NCBI GenBank assembly: GCA_937966555.1
Contig: CALCLY010000017.1
Location: forward strand, 124,001 to 188,000
Source: CALCLY01 sp900552775
GTDB taxonomy: Bacteria; Bacillota; Clostridia; UMGS1883; UMGS1540
Length of the DNA: 64,000 bases
Reading direction: 5' to 3'
A model generated the notes under the pieces. That model searched no databases. It was not told the DNA's origin and worked only from the letters and a program-made list of their open reading frames with translations. The translations under genes were made by a program, and so were the position numbers. Within the stretch, counting starts at the first letter, position 1; the number at the start of each line of letters is the position of its first letter. This document shows positions 17,366 through 26,401 of the stretch, piece after piece.

Positions 17366-19981
17366 CTACATATCAAGGCTTGAAATAACTTTCTGCAGCA
17401 TTTCTTTATACTTTTCATATTTAGCCTTTTCTTCCTCAATAAGTTTTTCGGGTGCCTTTTTCAAAAATCCTTCATTTGAAAGTTTGCCCTCCGAACGTTT
17501 AATCTCGGATTCAAGATTTGCTTTTTCTTTAAGAAGTCTTGTCATTTCTTTCTCACGGTCGATAAGTTCTCCCTGAGGCATTAAAAGTTCCGCTCCGTGA
17601 ACAATAACGGAAATTGCACCCTCAATATCCTTTTTGTCGGTTATTCTGACTTCTGTTGCATATGCAAGTTTTTTGAAGAAAGAAATACCCTTTTCAAAAA
17701 GCGCCGCATTGTGAGTCACAATTGTAAGTCTTGATTTCTTTGAAGGCGGAATATTCATTTCGGCTCTGGTATTTCTAATTCCGCGTATAGCGTCGCAAAT
17801 TGTCTCTATATCCTCTTCATCCTGTTCAAAAACAAGTGACTTGTCAAATTCGGGCCACTTTGAAATTACAATGCTTTCTTCACCTGTAGGCAACGCACAG
17901 AAAATTTCTTCCGTAACGAAAGGCATAAACGGGTGTAAAAGCTTGAGCACTCCGCATAAAACATATGACAGTGTTTTTTCGGCATCTGTACGCGAAAGAC
18001 ACTCTTCGTCATAAAGACGTGGTTTTACAAGTTCTATATACCAATCGCAATATACATCCCAAATAAAGTCATAAAGCTTTGAAACGGCAACTCCGATATC
18101 AAAATTTTCAAGATTTTCCGTAACTTCGGCAACAAGCTTATTATACTTTGAAAGAACCCATTTATCCTCCGGAAGAGGATTTTCCGGAAGCTCGATTTTA
18201 TCAATATTAAGATTCATCATAACAAATCTTGCCGCGTTCCAAAGCTTATTGGCAAAGTTTCTCGAAGCTTCAACTCTTTTATCCGAATACCTCATATCGT
18301 TTCCGGGTGAATTGCCTGTTGCAAGTGTAAATCTCAAAGCATCCGCGCCGTATTTTTCAATAACTTCAAGCGGATCTACACCGTTGCCTAAAGATTTGGA
18401 CATTTTTCTGCCCTGGCTGTCACGAACAAGCCCGTGAATGAATACCTTATAAAACGGTACCGTACCTGTGTGTTCAAGACCCGAGAACATCATTCTCATA
18501 ACCCAGAACGGGATAATGTCATAACCTGTTACAAGCACACTCGTAGGATAAAAATACTCAAGCTCGGGCGTTTTCTCGGGCCAGCCGAGCGTTGAAAACG
18601 GCCAAAGCGCAGATGAAAACCACGTATCGAGTGTATCCGGATCCTGGCGCATAGGCTTGCCGCATTTAGGACACATAACTTCGCCCTCTTCTTTTGTAAC
18701 GGTAATTTCTCCGCAGTCATCGCAATAAAATGCGGGAATTCTGTGTCCCCACCAAAGCTGACGCGAAATACACCAGTCTCTTATATTCTCAAGCCAATGG
18801 AAATAAATTTTCTCAAAGTGCTCCGGAATAAATTCGGTTTTCTTTTCTTTTACAGCATCTATTGCAGGTTTAGCAAGCGGTGCCATTTTAACAAACCACT
18901 GTTTAGAGATTATCGGTTCAACGGTTGTTCCGCAGCGGTAGCACTGACCTACATTGTGAACATGTTCTTCTGTTTTTACAAGAAGACCTTCATTTTCGAG
19001 ATCCCGAAGCATTGCACGGCGGCATTCATATCTGTCCATGCCTTCGTATTTTCCGCAGTATGAGTTCATCGTAGCGTCATCGTTCATAACCTTAATTTGC
19101 TCAAGATTGTGTCTTAAGCCGACTTCAAAGTCGTTGGGGTCATGTGCCGGAGTAATTTTTACGCAGCCCGTTCCGAATTCCTTATCAACATATTCATCCG
19201 CTATAACAGGAATTTCACGTCCGACAAGCGGCAAAATAAGAGTTTTGCCGACAATACTCTTATATCTTTCATCATCCGGATTTACAGCAACGGCAGTATC
19301 GCCGAACATGGTTTCAGGTCTCGTTGTGGCGATTATAACATAATCGTCCGTTCCTTTAACCCGGTACTTAATGTGCCAGAAATGACCTTGCTGCTCAGCA
19401 TGCTCAACTTCCGCATCCGAGAGAGCTGTTATGCAATGAGGGCACCAGTTTATTATTCTTGAGCCCTGATAAATGAGTCCCTTATTGTAGAGATTAACAA
19501 ATACTTCTTTAACAGCTTTTGAACATCCTTCGTCCATGGTAAAGCGTTCTCTTTCCCAATCGCATGAAGAACCGAGTTTTTTAAGCTGATTTATAATTCT
19601 GCTGCCATATTGCTTTTTCCAATCCCATACTCTTTCGAGAAATTTTTCGCGTCCCAAGTCATGACGGGTCAAGCCTTCATTCTTGCGAAGCATTTCCTCA
19701 ACCTTTATCTGTGTTGCAATACCCGCATGGTCTGTACCCGGTACCCACAAGGCACTGTAGCCCTGCATTCTTTTAAAACGAATCAGTATATCCTGAAGCG
19801 TTTCGTCAAGTGCATGTCCCATATGAAGCTGCCCCGTAACATTCGGAGGCGGAATTACAATTGTAAAAGGTTTTTTATTCTTATCTATTTGTGCATGAAA
19901 ATATCCGTTTTCAACCCATTTGGAGTAAAGCTTATCTTCTACTTTAGAAGGGTCGTACGTTTTATCTATATTTTTATTCAC
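17366..19981 (-). CDS. valS: Valyl-tRNA synthetase
   Basis: Charges tRNA-Val. About 871 residues. The HIGH-type motif is PNVTGQLHMGHAL and the KMSKS motif is GRKMSKSLGNGVDP. The CP1 editing domain is present (TTRPETMFGDTAVAVNP), as is the C-terminal coiled coil (LIDREKEMTRLLKEKANLES). The start codon is not ATG: GTG at 19990 and GTG at 19981 are possible. I prefer 19981 because GGGACGG lies eight bases upstream. The stop is TAG, which shows that TAG ends genes normally here. No T-box precedes valS. Confidence 0.93.
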   Translation of the reverse strand: MNKNIDKTYDPSKVEDKLYSKWVENGYFHAQIDKNKKPFTIVIPPPNVTGQLHMGHALDETLQDILIRFKRMQGYSALWVPGTDHAGIATQIKVEEMLRKNEGLTRHDLGREKFLERVWDWKKQYGSRIINQLKKLGSSCDWERERFTMDEGCSKAVKEVFVNLYNKGLIYQGSRIINWCPHCITALSDAEVEHAEQQGHFWHIKYRVKGTDDYVIIATTRPETMFGDTAVAVNPDDERYKSIVGKTLILPLVGREIPVIADEYVDKEFGTGCVKITPAHDPNDFEVGLRHNLEQIKVMNDDATMNSYCGKYEGMDRYECRRAMLRDLENEGLLVKTEEHVHNVGQCYRCGTTVEPIISKQWFVKMAPLAKPAIDAVKEKKTEFIPEHFEKIYFHWLENIRDWCISRQLWWGHRIPAFYCDDCGEITVTKEEGEVMCPKCGKPMRQDPDTLDTWFSSALWPFSTLGWPEKTPELEYFYPTSVLVTGYDIIPFWVMRMMFSGLEHTGTVPFYKVFIHGLVRDSQGRKMSKSLGNGVDPLEVIEKYGADALRFTLATGNSPGNDMRYSDKRVEASRNFANKLWNAARFVMMNLNIDKIELPENPLPEDKWVLSKYNKLVAEVTENLENFDIGVAVSKLYDFIWDVYCDWYIELVKPRLYDEECLSRTDAEKTLSYVLCGVLKLLHPFMPFVTEEIFCALPTGEESIVISKWPEFDKSLVFEQDEEDIETICDAIRGIRNTRAEMNIPPSKKSRLTIVTHNAALFEKGISFFKKLAYATEVRITDKKDIEGAISVIVHGAELLMPQGELIDREKEMTRLLKEKANLESEIKRSEGKLSNEGFLKKAPEKLIEEEKAKYEKYKEMLQKVISSLDM

Positions 19982-20002
19982 CAAAATCACCGTCCCAATA
20001 AT

Positions 20003-21028
20003 TTATCTCTGAACTCTGCCGGAGCCGTCGCCTTTCAAAAGATTTTCAACTTCAGAGACCGAGACGTGATTGAAGTCACCGGGGATAGTGTGTTTAAGAG
20101 CAGATGCCGCAGCCGCAAATTCTGCCGCGTCACTCATAGATTTTCCCGCTATCAGACCATAAATAAATCCGCTTGCGAAAGAATCCCCGCCGCCTACACG
20201 GTCAACAATGTGAATATTGTATTTTCTTGTGTGGTAGAAATCTTTGCCGTCATATACAGCAGCAGACCAGCCGTTGTCAAATGCGCTGAAACTTTCACGG
20301 AGAGTTGTTGCTATATATTTAAAGCCGAATTTATCTTTCATTTTCTTAAATACGTCTTTGTAGCCTTCTACGTTAAGTTCGCCTTTTGTAACATCTGTTG
20401 CTTCCGCTTTGAAGCCGAGTGTTTTTTCGGCGTCTTCTTCGTTACCGATACATACGTCAACATATTCGCAAAGACCCGGCATAATGCTCTGAGCTTTTTC
20501 GGGTGTCCAGAGTTTTTTTCTGAAGTTTAAGTCAATACTTGTGGTAATTCCCTTAGCTTTTGCAGCTTTCAGTGCACGAAGTGTAAGCTCTGCGCAATTG
20601 TCTGAAAGAGCCGGCGTTATTCCGGTTGTGTGGAACCATGTTGCACCGTCCAAAATAGCGTCAAAATCAAAATCATCAACGCTTGCTTCAGCAATCGCCG
20701 AATGAGCTCTGTCATAAAGAACCTGTGAAGGACGCATTGCAGCACCCATTTCAACATAATATGTTCCTATTCTGTCACCGCCGCGAACGATATTGTCTGT
20801 TTTAACGCCGTATCTTCTGAGGCTGTTTATTGCAGCCTGTCCCCATGCATTATCGGGAAGCTTTGTAACAAATTCGCCCTGAAGGCCGTAGTTTGTTACG
20901 GCAACAGCAACATTTGCCTCTCCTCCGCCGAATGTGAAATCTAGGTTATCACACTGCTCAAATCTCTTGTAATCGGGAGCCGTATATCTTGTCATTATCT
21001 CTCCGAATGTAACTACTTTCTGTTTCAT
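20003..21028 (-). CDS. kdgK: 2-dehydro-3-deoxygluconokinase (PfkB family)
   Basis: Phosphorylates 2-keto-3-deoxygluconate in hexuronate breakdown. 341 residues with FGGGEANVAVAVTNYG at the N-terminus, SIDLNFRKKLW in the middle and the PfkB signature DRVGGGDSFASGFIYG (GxGD catalytic Asp). The extended form and RYTAPDYKRFEQ start are typical of Clostridia KdgK. It sits between purB and valS without the usual aldolase neighbour; the same enzymes sometimes act on other 2-keto sugar acids. Confidence 0.85.
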   Translation of the reverse strand: MKQKVVTFGEIMTRYTAPDYKRFEQCDNLDFTFGGGEANVAVAVTNYGLQGEFVTKLPDNAWGQAAINSLRRYGVKTDNIVRGGDRIGTYYVEMGAAMRPSQVLYDRAHSAIAEASVDDFDFDAILDGATWFHTTGITPALSDNCAELTLRALKAAKAKGITTSIDLNFRKKLWTPEKAQSIMPGLCEYVDVCIGNEEDAEKTLGFKAEATDVTKGELNVEGYKDVFKKMKDKFGFKYIATTLRESFSAFDNGWSAAVYDGKDFYHTRKYNIHIVDRVGGGDSFASGFIYGLIAGKSMSDAAEFAAAASALKHTIPGDFNHVSVSEVENLLKGDGSGRVQR

Positions 21029-21058
21029 AATTAATCTATCCTTTCATCAATTAAAAAT

Positions 21059-22489
21059 TTACACGTTCAATTCAGCCGTAGCTTCAATTTCGTTTTTATA
21101 TTTTTCAAGCGTCGGACGAACCGTTTCGCTCAAATATTCCATAGTCTGCGCAGGTGCTCTTCCGACATAGTCGGCAGGATTCATAATGCCTTGCAGCTCA
21201 TCCAAAGAAAGTCCGAACGACGGATCGTCCGCAATTCTCTGCAACAGGTCGCACTCACCGCCCTGTTCTTTTACAACAGCTCCGGCAGCCATTGAATGTC
21301 TGCGGATTTTCTCATGCAGTTCCTGTCTGTCTCCGCCTTTAAGCACAGCGTTCATCATAATATTTTCTGTTGCCATAAACGGAAGCTCGCGCATAATTCT
21401 TTGGTGAATAACTTTGTCATATACTACAAGTCCCGAAGCAACGTTCAAATAAATTTTCAGAACCGCATCAACTGCCAAAAAGCTTTCAGGCACACATATA
21501 CGTTTATTTGCGGAGTCATCAAGTGTTCTCTCAAACCACTGTGTGGAAGCTGTAATTGCCGGATTCAGCGCACTTGAGATAACATAACGCGAAAGCGAAC
21601 AAATTCTTTCGCTTCTCATCGGGTTTCTTTTATATGCCATTGCCGAAGAGCCTATTTGATTTTTTTCAAACGGTTCCTCAATTTCTTTAAGATTCTGAAG
21701 AAGTCTTAAGTCGTTTCCGAACTTGTATGCAGACTGTGCAATTGAACTCAGAACATTTAAAACGCGTGAATCAAGCTTACGCGGATATGTTTGTCCGGAA
21801 ACGGCAAAAGCCGAATCAAAGCCCATTTTTTCAGCAATTTTCTTATCAAGCATTTTTACCTTTTCGTTATCTCCGCGGAAAAGTTCCAAAAAGCTTGCCT
21901 GCGTTCCGGTTGTTCCCTTTGAGCCGAGAGGTTTAATAGCCCTTAACACATCGTCAATTTCATCAAGATCCATCATAAGATCCTGAATCCAAAGACACGC
22001 GCGTTTGCCGACCGTTGTCAGCTGAGCCGGCTGAAAATGCGTAAATCCCATCGTAGGCAGATCTTTATACTTTTCCGCAAAATCAGCCAATGCGGCAATT
22101 ACACTCACAAGACGCTTTCTGACCAGAATCAGCGCTTCATGCATCAAAATTATATCGGTATTGTCACCGACATAGCAGCTTGTTGCTCCCAAATGAATTA
22201 TGGGTTTTGCTTTCGGGCACTGAACCCCATATGCATAGACATGTGACATAACATCATGTCTTACAAGCTTTTCACGTTCTCGTGCCACATCAAAATTAAT
22301 GTCGTCTTTATATTTCCTGAGTTCTTCAATCTGCTCTTCGGAAATGGGAAGTCCCAGTTCCTTTTCCGCCTCTGCAAGAGCAATCCAAAGTTTTCTCCAT
22401 GTTTTAAACTTTTTATCGGGAGAAAAAATATACTGCATCTCGGCGCTTGCATATCTTGAATTTAACGGCGTTTCATAAGTATTGTGCAT
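21059..22489 (-). CDS. purB: Adenylosuccinate lyase
   Basis: Removes fumarate from adenylosuccinate and SAICAR in purine synthesis. 476 residues. The fumarase/aspartase signature SSAMAYKRNPMRSE is present, as are HLGATSCYVGDNTD (catalytic His region) and MGFTHFQPAQLT. ATG 22489 is preferred over the in-frame TTG at 22501 because GGAG lies six bases upstream of the ATG. It follows gatB closely. Confidence 0.93.
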   Translation of the reverse strand: MHNTYETPLNSRYASAEMQYIFSPDKKFKTWRKLWIALAEAEKELGLPISEEQIEELRKYKDDINFDVAREREKLVRHDVMSHVYAYGVQCPKAKPIIHLGATSCYVGDNTDIILMHEALILVRKRLVSVIAALADFAEKYKDLPTMGFTHFQPAQLTTVGKRACLWIQDLMMDLDEIDDVLRAIKPLGSKGTTGTQASFLELFRGDNEKVKMLDKKIAEKMGFDSAFAVSGQTYPRKLDSRVLNVLSSIAQSAYKFGNDLRLLQNLKEIEEPFEKNQIGSSAMAYKRNPMRSERICSLSRYVISSALNPAITASTQWFERTLDDSANKRICVPESFLAVDAVLKIYLNVASGLVVYDKVIHQRIMRELPFMATENIMMNAVLKGGDRQELHEKIRRHSMAAGAVVKEQGGECDLLQRIADDPSFGLSLDELQGIMNPADYVGRAPAQTMEYLSETVRPTLEKYKNEIEATAELNV

Positions 22490-22503
22490 GTTTTTCTCCA
22501 ATC

Positions 22504-23937
22504 TTACATTTTGGGTAAAATTTCATTTAAAAGCTTATTTATCATTGCGGGATTAGCCTTGCCTTTTGAAGCACGCATTATCTGCCCTGTAAGGAATCCC
22601 ATTGCCTGCTTTTTGCCGGCTTTGAAATCCTCAATTGCTTTCGGGTTAGCTGCTATAACTTCTTCAACCATTTTTGTTATGGCACCCTCATCATTTATCT
22701 GAACAAGACCTTTTTCTTCGACAATTTGAGTCGGCGCTTTTGTTTCATCAAACATTACGGGCAAAACTTTCTTGGCAATTGTACCGCTTATTGTTCCCTT
22801 ATCTATAAGCGAGATGAGTTCGGCTAGTTCTTTGCCGCCGAACGGAATCTCTTCGGGCTCAATCTGACGTTCATTCAAAATCTTTGAAATGTCACCCAAA
22901 ATCCAGTTCGCACTTTCCTTTGCCGGCGCTCCGGCTTCGATAGCCGCATCAAGCAAATCCGAAAGTCCTTTTGCAGCACTTATAAGATTTGCATCATACT
23001 CGGGAAGACCGAGTTTTTCCGTATATCTTTTGAATTTCTCACGTGGAAGCTCAGGCAGAGACTCGCGGACTCTTTCAATCCATTCGTCGGAAATAATTAT
23101 GGGCATTAAGTCCGGCTCCGGGAAATAACGGTAATCCTGTGCTTCTTCTTTTGTTCTCATTATGGTAGAAACACCCTTGACATCATCCCAGCGTCTTGTT
23201 TCCTGTTCAACCGTGCCGCCTGATTCCAAAAGTGCGATCTGACGTTTCTGCTCATACTGCATGCAGCGGTATGCAGCGGAAAAAGAGTTTACATTTTTAT
23301 GCTCGCTTCTAATTCCGAACTCTTTTTGTCCTTCGGGACGGATAGAGAGGTTTATATCGCATCTTAAAGAGCCTTCCTGCATTTTGCAGTCGGAAACACC
23401 TACGCATTTTAAAATTGCGCGAACCGATTCCAAAAATGCCAGAGCCTCCTCGGGCGAGCTCATATCAGGTTCCGATACAATTTCTATAAGCGGAACGCCG
23501 CCGCGGTTATAGTCAACACGTGAAAAATTACCGTATTCCGCATGCACGAGTTTTCCGGCATCTTCTTCAATATGTATACGTGTAAGACCTATTTTCTTTA
23601 CGCCGTTTTCCGTTTCTATCGGCACATAGCCGTTTTTGCATATAGGCAAATCAAACTGCGAAATCTGATAAGCCTTTGGAAGATCGGGATAAAAATAATT
23701 TTTTCTGTCCTGCTTGGAAAAATGAGAAATTTCACAATCCATTGCAAGACCGGCTTTCATGCAATACTCCACTACCTTCTTGTTAAGCACCGGAAGTACG
23801 CCCGGCAGTCCTATGCATACGGGACAGCATCGAGTATTTTCATCTCCGCCGAATTCGTTAGCGCAGCTGCAATAAATTTTTGTGTTTGTTGCAAGCTCCG
23901 AATGTATTTCAAGACCTATGACGGTTTCATATTTCAT
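22504..23937 (-). CDS. gatB: Asp/Glu-tRNA amidotransferase subunit B
   Basis: tRNA-binding and kinase subunit of GatCAB, which converts Asp-tRNA-Asn and Glu-tRNA-Gln to the amidated forms. 477 residues: YETVIGLEIHSEL start, PDLPKAYQISQFD, YNRGGVPLIEIVSEPDM and the C-terminal YqeY-like helical domain ending KGKANPAMINKLLNEILP. Its ATG overlaps the gatA stop (TAATG). Confidence 0.95.
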   Translation of the reverse strand: MKYETVIGLEIHSELATNTKIYCSCANEFGGDENTRCCPVCIGLPGVLPVLNKKVVEYCMKAGLAMDCEISHFSKQDRKNYFYPDLPKAYQISQFDLPICKNGYVPIETENGVKKIGLTRIHIEEDAGKLVHAEYGNFSRVDYNRGGVPLIEIVSEPDMSSPEEALAFLESVRAILKCVGVSDCKMQEGSLRCDINLSIRPEGQKEFGIRSEHKNVNSFSAAYRCMQYEQKRQIALLESGGTVEQETRRWDDVKGVSTIMRTKEEAQDYRYFPEPDLMPIIISDEWIERVRESLPELPREKFKRYTEKLGLPEYDANLISAAKGLSDLLDAAIEAGAPAKESANWILGDISKILNERQIEPEEIPFGGKELAELISLIDKGTISGTIAKKVLPVMFDETKAPTQIVEEKGLVQINDEGAITKMVEEVIAANPKAIEDFKAGKKQAMGFLTGQIMRASKGKANPAMINKLLNEILPKM

Positions 23938-25406
23938 TATTCTGCACCTCCGAGTACGGGTTTAATTTTTGTATATCCGCTGTCGCTTTCAAGCGCATGA
24001 GCCGCATGCATAACAGCCGCATCGCCCATTGCCTTTCCGATAATCTGAACACCTATGGGAAGTCCTTTGCTGTCTGTTCCGAAAGGAAGTGACATTGCCG
24101 GCAAACCTGCTATGTTAATGGAAACGGTACAGATATCAGCCGCATACATCGTAAGCGGATCATCACTTTTCTCTCCGAATTTCCAAGCCGTATCCGGCGA
24201 TGTCGGAGCAAGCAAAACATCATATTTTTCAAAAGCCGCGTTAAAATCATCTCTGATAAGAGTTCTTACCTGCTGTGCTTTCTTATAATATGCATCGTAA
24301 TATCCTGAGCTCAAAACAAATGTTCCAAGCATAATACGTCTTTTAACTTCGTCTCCGAATCCTTCACTTCTCGTTTTGAAGTATACATCGTCAAGTTCAT
24401 TGCAGTCTTTGGCGCGGTATCCGAAACGTATACCGTCATAACGCGCAAGGTTTGAGCTCGCTTCGGCAGACGAAATCATGTAATAAGTTGGAAGCGCATA
24501 CTGCATCATTGAAAGGGAGCACTCGGAAACCTCCGCACCCATTGCCTCATACATTTTGGCAGCTTTTAAAACCGCTTCGCGCACTTCGGGTTTTATACCT
24601 TCTCCTATATATTCTTTGGGAATACCGATTTTAAGACCTTTTACATCGCCTGTAAGAGCTTTTGTAAAATCTTCATAACCTACGGGAAGAGACGTTGAGT
24701 CTCTTTCATCATGACCGGCAATCGAATTCATAACAAGAGCGCAGTCGCGCACATCCTTTGTAAACGTGCCTATCTGATCAAGCGAGGAAGCAAATGCAAC
24801 AAGACCGAATCTTGAAACTCTGCCGTATGTAGGCTTAAAGCCGACAACACCGCACAAAGATGCGGGCTGACGAATAGAACCGCCCGTATCGCTTCCCAAG
24901 GCAAACACGGCTTCGTCCGCAGATACAACGGCAGCACTGCCGCCGGACGAACCGCCCGGAACACATTCTGTGTTAAACGGGTTTTTTGTTTTCTTAAAAC
25001 GGGAATTTTCCGTAGAAGAACCCATTGCGAATTCATCCATATTGGTTTTCCCGACCATAATGCTGTCAGCAAGCTTTTCAGCAACCGTAGCATTATACGG
25101 CGGTTTGAAATTATAAAGCATTTTTGATGCACATGTTGTCTGAACATCTTTTGTACAAATGTTATCTTTGATTCCGACAGGTATTCCCGCAAGAGGCGAA
25201 AGTTCCTCCCCTGAAGCAATTTTCTTGTCTATCTCCTCAGCGTGTTTTAATGCGTCTTCATGAAAAACGGCGAGATATCCGTCCACCATGTTTTCAACTT
25301 TATCAATTCTGTCAAGCTGACTTTTTGTAAGTTCTGCCGCCGAGATTTCTTTTTTCGCAAGCATGTCGGAAAGTTCATGTGCGGTAAGTTTAAAAAGATT
25401 ATCCAT
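23937..25406 (-). CDS. gatA: Asp/Glu-tRNA amidotransferase subunit A
   Basis: Glutaminase subunit of GatCAB. 489 residues with the amidase signature: catalytic Lys in GIPVGIKDNICTKD, the Gly/Ser-rich stretch PGGSSGGSAAVVSADEAVFA, and the catalytic Ser in GSDTGGSIRQPASLCG. ATAGGAGGACG lies upstream of the ATG. Order gatC-gatA-gatB is the usual Firmicutes order. Confidence 0.95.
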   Translation of the reverse strand: MDNLFKLTAHELSDMLAKKEISAAELTKSQLDRIDKVENMVDGYLAVFHEDALKHAEEIDKKIASGEELSPLAGIPVGIKDNICTKDVQTTCASKMLYNFKPPYNATVAEKLADSIMVGKTNMDEFAMGSSTENSRFKKTKNPFNTECVPGGSSGGSAAVVSADEAVFALGSDTGGSIRQPASLCGVVGFKPTYGRVSRFGLVAFASSLDQIGTFTKDVRDCALVMNSIAGHDERDSTSLPVGYEDFTKALTGDVKGLKIGIPKEYIGEGIKPEVREAVLKAAKMYEAMGAEVSECSLSMMQYALPTYYMISSAEASSNLARYDGIRFGYRAKDCNELDDVYFKTRSEGFGDEVKRRIMLGTFVLSSGYYDAYYKKAQQVRTLIRDDFNAAFEKYDVLLAPTSPDTAWKFGEKSDDPLTMYAADICTVSINIAGLPAMSLPFGTDSKGLPIGVQIIGKAMGDAAVMHAAHALESDSGYTKIKPVLGGAE

Positions 25407-25418
25407 AACGTCCTCCTA

Positions 25419-25706
25419 TTATTCAACTGTTTTCGGGACAAGGAAACAGCTTTCGTCTGCTTCCGCCGCATTTTTAAGTATTTCCGCCGTCGGATATGAA
25501 GGCTTTGCCACATCTTCGCGGAACACATTTGAGCTTGTCCCCACATGCATAGTCGGAGAAATATTTGAAACATCAAGCTCTGAAAGCTTTTGAGCGAAAT
25601 CCAATATTCCGCTCATTTCTCCCGATAAACGGGATTTTTCTTCATCGGAAAGATTTAGTCTTGCAAGCTTTGCAAGGTGCTCAATCTCTTTTATTGTAAT
25701 ACCCAT
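25419..25706 (-). CDS. gatC: Asp/Glu-tRNA amidotransferase subunit C
   Basis: Small subunit that wraps GatA and GatB. 95 residues from ATG 25706, the family's size: IKEIEHLAKLARLNLSDEEK, ILDFAQKLSELDVSNI and the C-terminal FLVPKTVE. CGGAGG lies seven bases upstream. The longer frame back to 25778 covers the promoter and is not coding. Confidence 0.93.
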   Translation of the reverse strand: MGITIKEIEHLAKLARLNLSDEEKSRLSGEMSGILDFAQKLSELDVSNISPTMHVGTSSNVFREDVAKPSYPTAEILKNAAEADESCFLVPKTVE

Positions 25707-25736
25707 ATTAACCTCCGTTAAAATTATACTTATTTT

Positions 25737-25765
25737 ATTATATAACAAAACCTCATCATTATCAA
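25737..25765 (-). promoter_or_regulatory. Promoter of gatCAB operon
   Basis: Minus-strand TTGATA (25760-25765), 17-bp spacer, TATAAT (25737-25742), about 30 bases before the gatC start. Confidence 0.8.
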
Positions 25766-25823
25766 GCAAATTTTCCAAAAAATCGTATGTTTTATATTTT
25801 TTTATTTTTTTTAAAAAAAGCCC

Positions 25824-25852
25824 TTGACATATTTATGAATTTGTGATAGTAT
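25824..25852 (+). promoter_or_regulatory. Promoter of tRNA-Lys
   Basis: TTGACA at 25824-25829, 17-bp spacer, TAGTAT at 25847-25852. Confidence 0.8.
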
Positions 25853-25885
25853 AAATAAGTCGTTGATTGACGAACAATTAAATAT

Positions 25886-25961
25886 GCGCCATTAGCTCAG
25901 TTGGTAGAGCAACTGACTCTTAATCAGTGGGTCCCGGGTTCGAATCCCTGATGGCGCACCA
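25886..25961 (+). tRNA. tRNA-Lys (anticodon CTT)
   Basis: Complete cloverleaf with acceptor GCGCCAT/ATGGCGC, D arm GCTCAGTTGGTAGAGC, anticodon loop CTCTTAA (anticodon CTT), T arm GGGTTCGAATCCC, discriminator A and encoded CCA. Confidence 0.96.
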
Positions 25962-25967
25962 AATAAG

Positions 25968-26001
25968 AACCTCAAGGTTGATAGAAACCTTGAGGTTTTT
26001 T
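25968..26001 (+). terminator. Terminator of tRNA-Lys
   Basis: Perfect 12-bp stem AACCTCAAGGTT/AACCTTGAGGTT followed by T residues. Confidence 0.9.
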
Positions 26002-26007
26002 GCTTTA

Positions 26008-26241
26008 TATTTCGGTTTCAAATAAACCTCTTGCCTGTGCGGTTTTCGGAATACATCGTGTAAAAGTGCTGCCAAGCGATAATGATTTCTCATTATCGGC
26101 AGCACTTTTTTTGTGCCGAAATTGCCTAAAAATATCCGTTTCAATCAAAAAATGAAACCGTAAATTTTGCCCCCGACCTTTCGTGTCAATTGTTTACCCT
26201 TTCGTGTCAACAGTTGGGCTTTTCGTGTCAAAGGTATGATT
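26008..26241 (+). repeat. 234-bp dispersed repeat, copy 1
   Basis: Same sequence, same orientation and same length as 34339-34572, with scattered substitutions. It contains a terminator-like hairpin (GTGCTGCC...GGCAGCAC then T7), a second hairpin (CCGTTTCAATC...GAAACGG), and three copies of TTTCGTGTCAA at 26179, 26200 and 26221, exactly 21 bp apart. It sits directly after the tRNA-Lys terminator. Confidence 0.9.
26179..26231 (+). repeat. Three TTTCGTGTCAA motifs, 21-bp period (copy 1)
   Basis: 11-bp motif at 26179-26189, 26200-26210 and 26221-26231. The two-helical-turn spacing suggests binding sites on one face of the DNA, for example transposase sites near an insertion-sequence end (inference). 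Confidence 0.85.
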
Positions 26242-26255
26242 ATACACATTAAACG

Positions 26256-26290
26256 AAAAAGACCTGCAAGGGAATAAATCCTCACAGGTC
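26256..26290 (-). terminator. Terminator of sugar operon
   Basis: Minus-strand stem GACCTGTGAGG/CCTTGCAGGTC (one mismatch pair) followed by five T; lies about 110 bases after the kinase stop. Confidence 0.7.
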
Positions 26291-26401
26291 ATAGATAAAA
26301 TATTATTATTATTCACCGTAAACATGATTGCCTTTCTGACAAGTGTTTGTCAATATCACAATTAAACCTCTGTAAAAAGCGAAAATAACGGATAAATATT
26401 T

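Noticed and set aside
19610..20530. 306-residue plus-strand frame
   Set aside because: Antisense shadow of valS and kdgK with no family motif and no start context.
25920..26144. 74-residue minus-strand frame ending in a CAIRDSNPGPTD-like sequence
   Set aside because: It is the antisense of tRNA-Lys, its terminator and the 234-bp repeat; this peptide is a known false product of tRNA genes.
26179..26231. Plasmid-type replication iterons or a CRISPR fragment
   Set aside because: Only three 11-bp motifs, no replication or cas gene nearby, and the same unit recurs 8 kb away. No CRISPR array was seen anywhere in the window.
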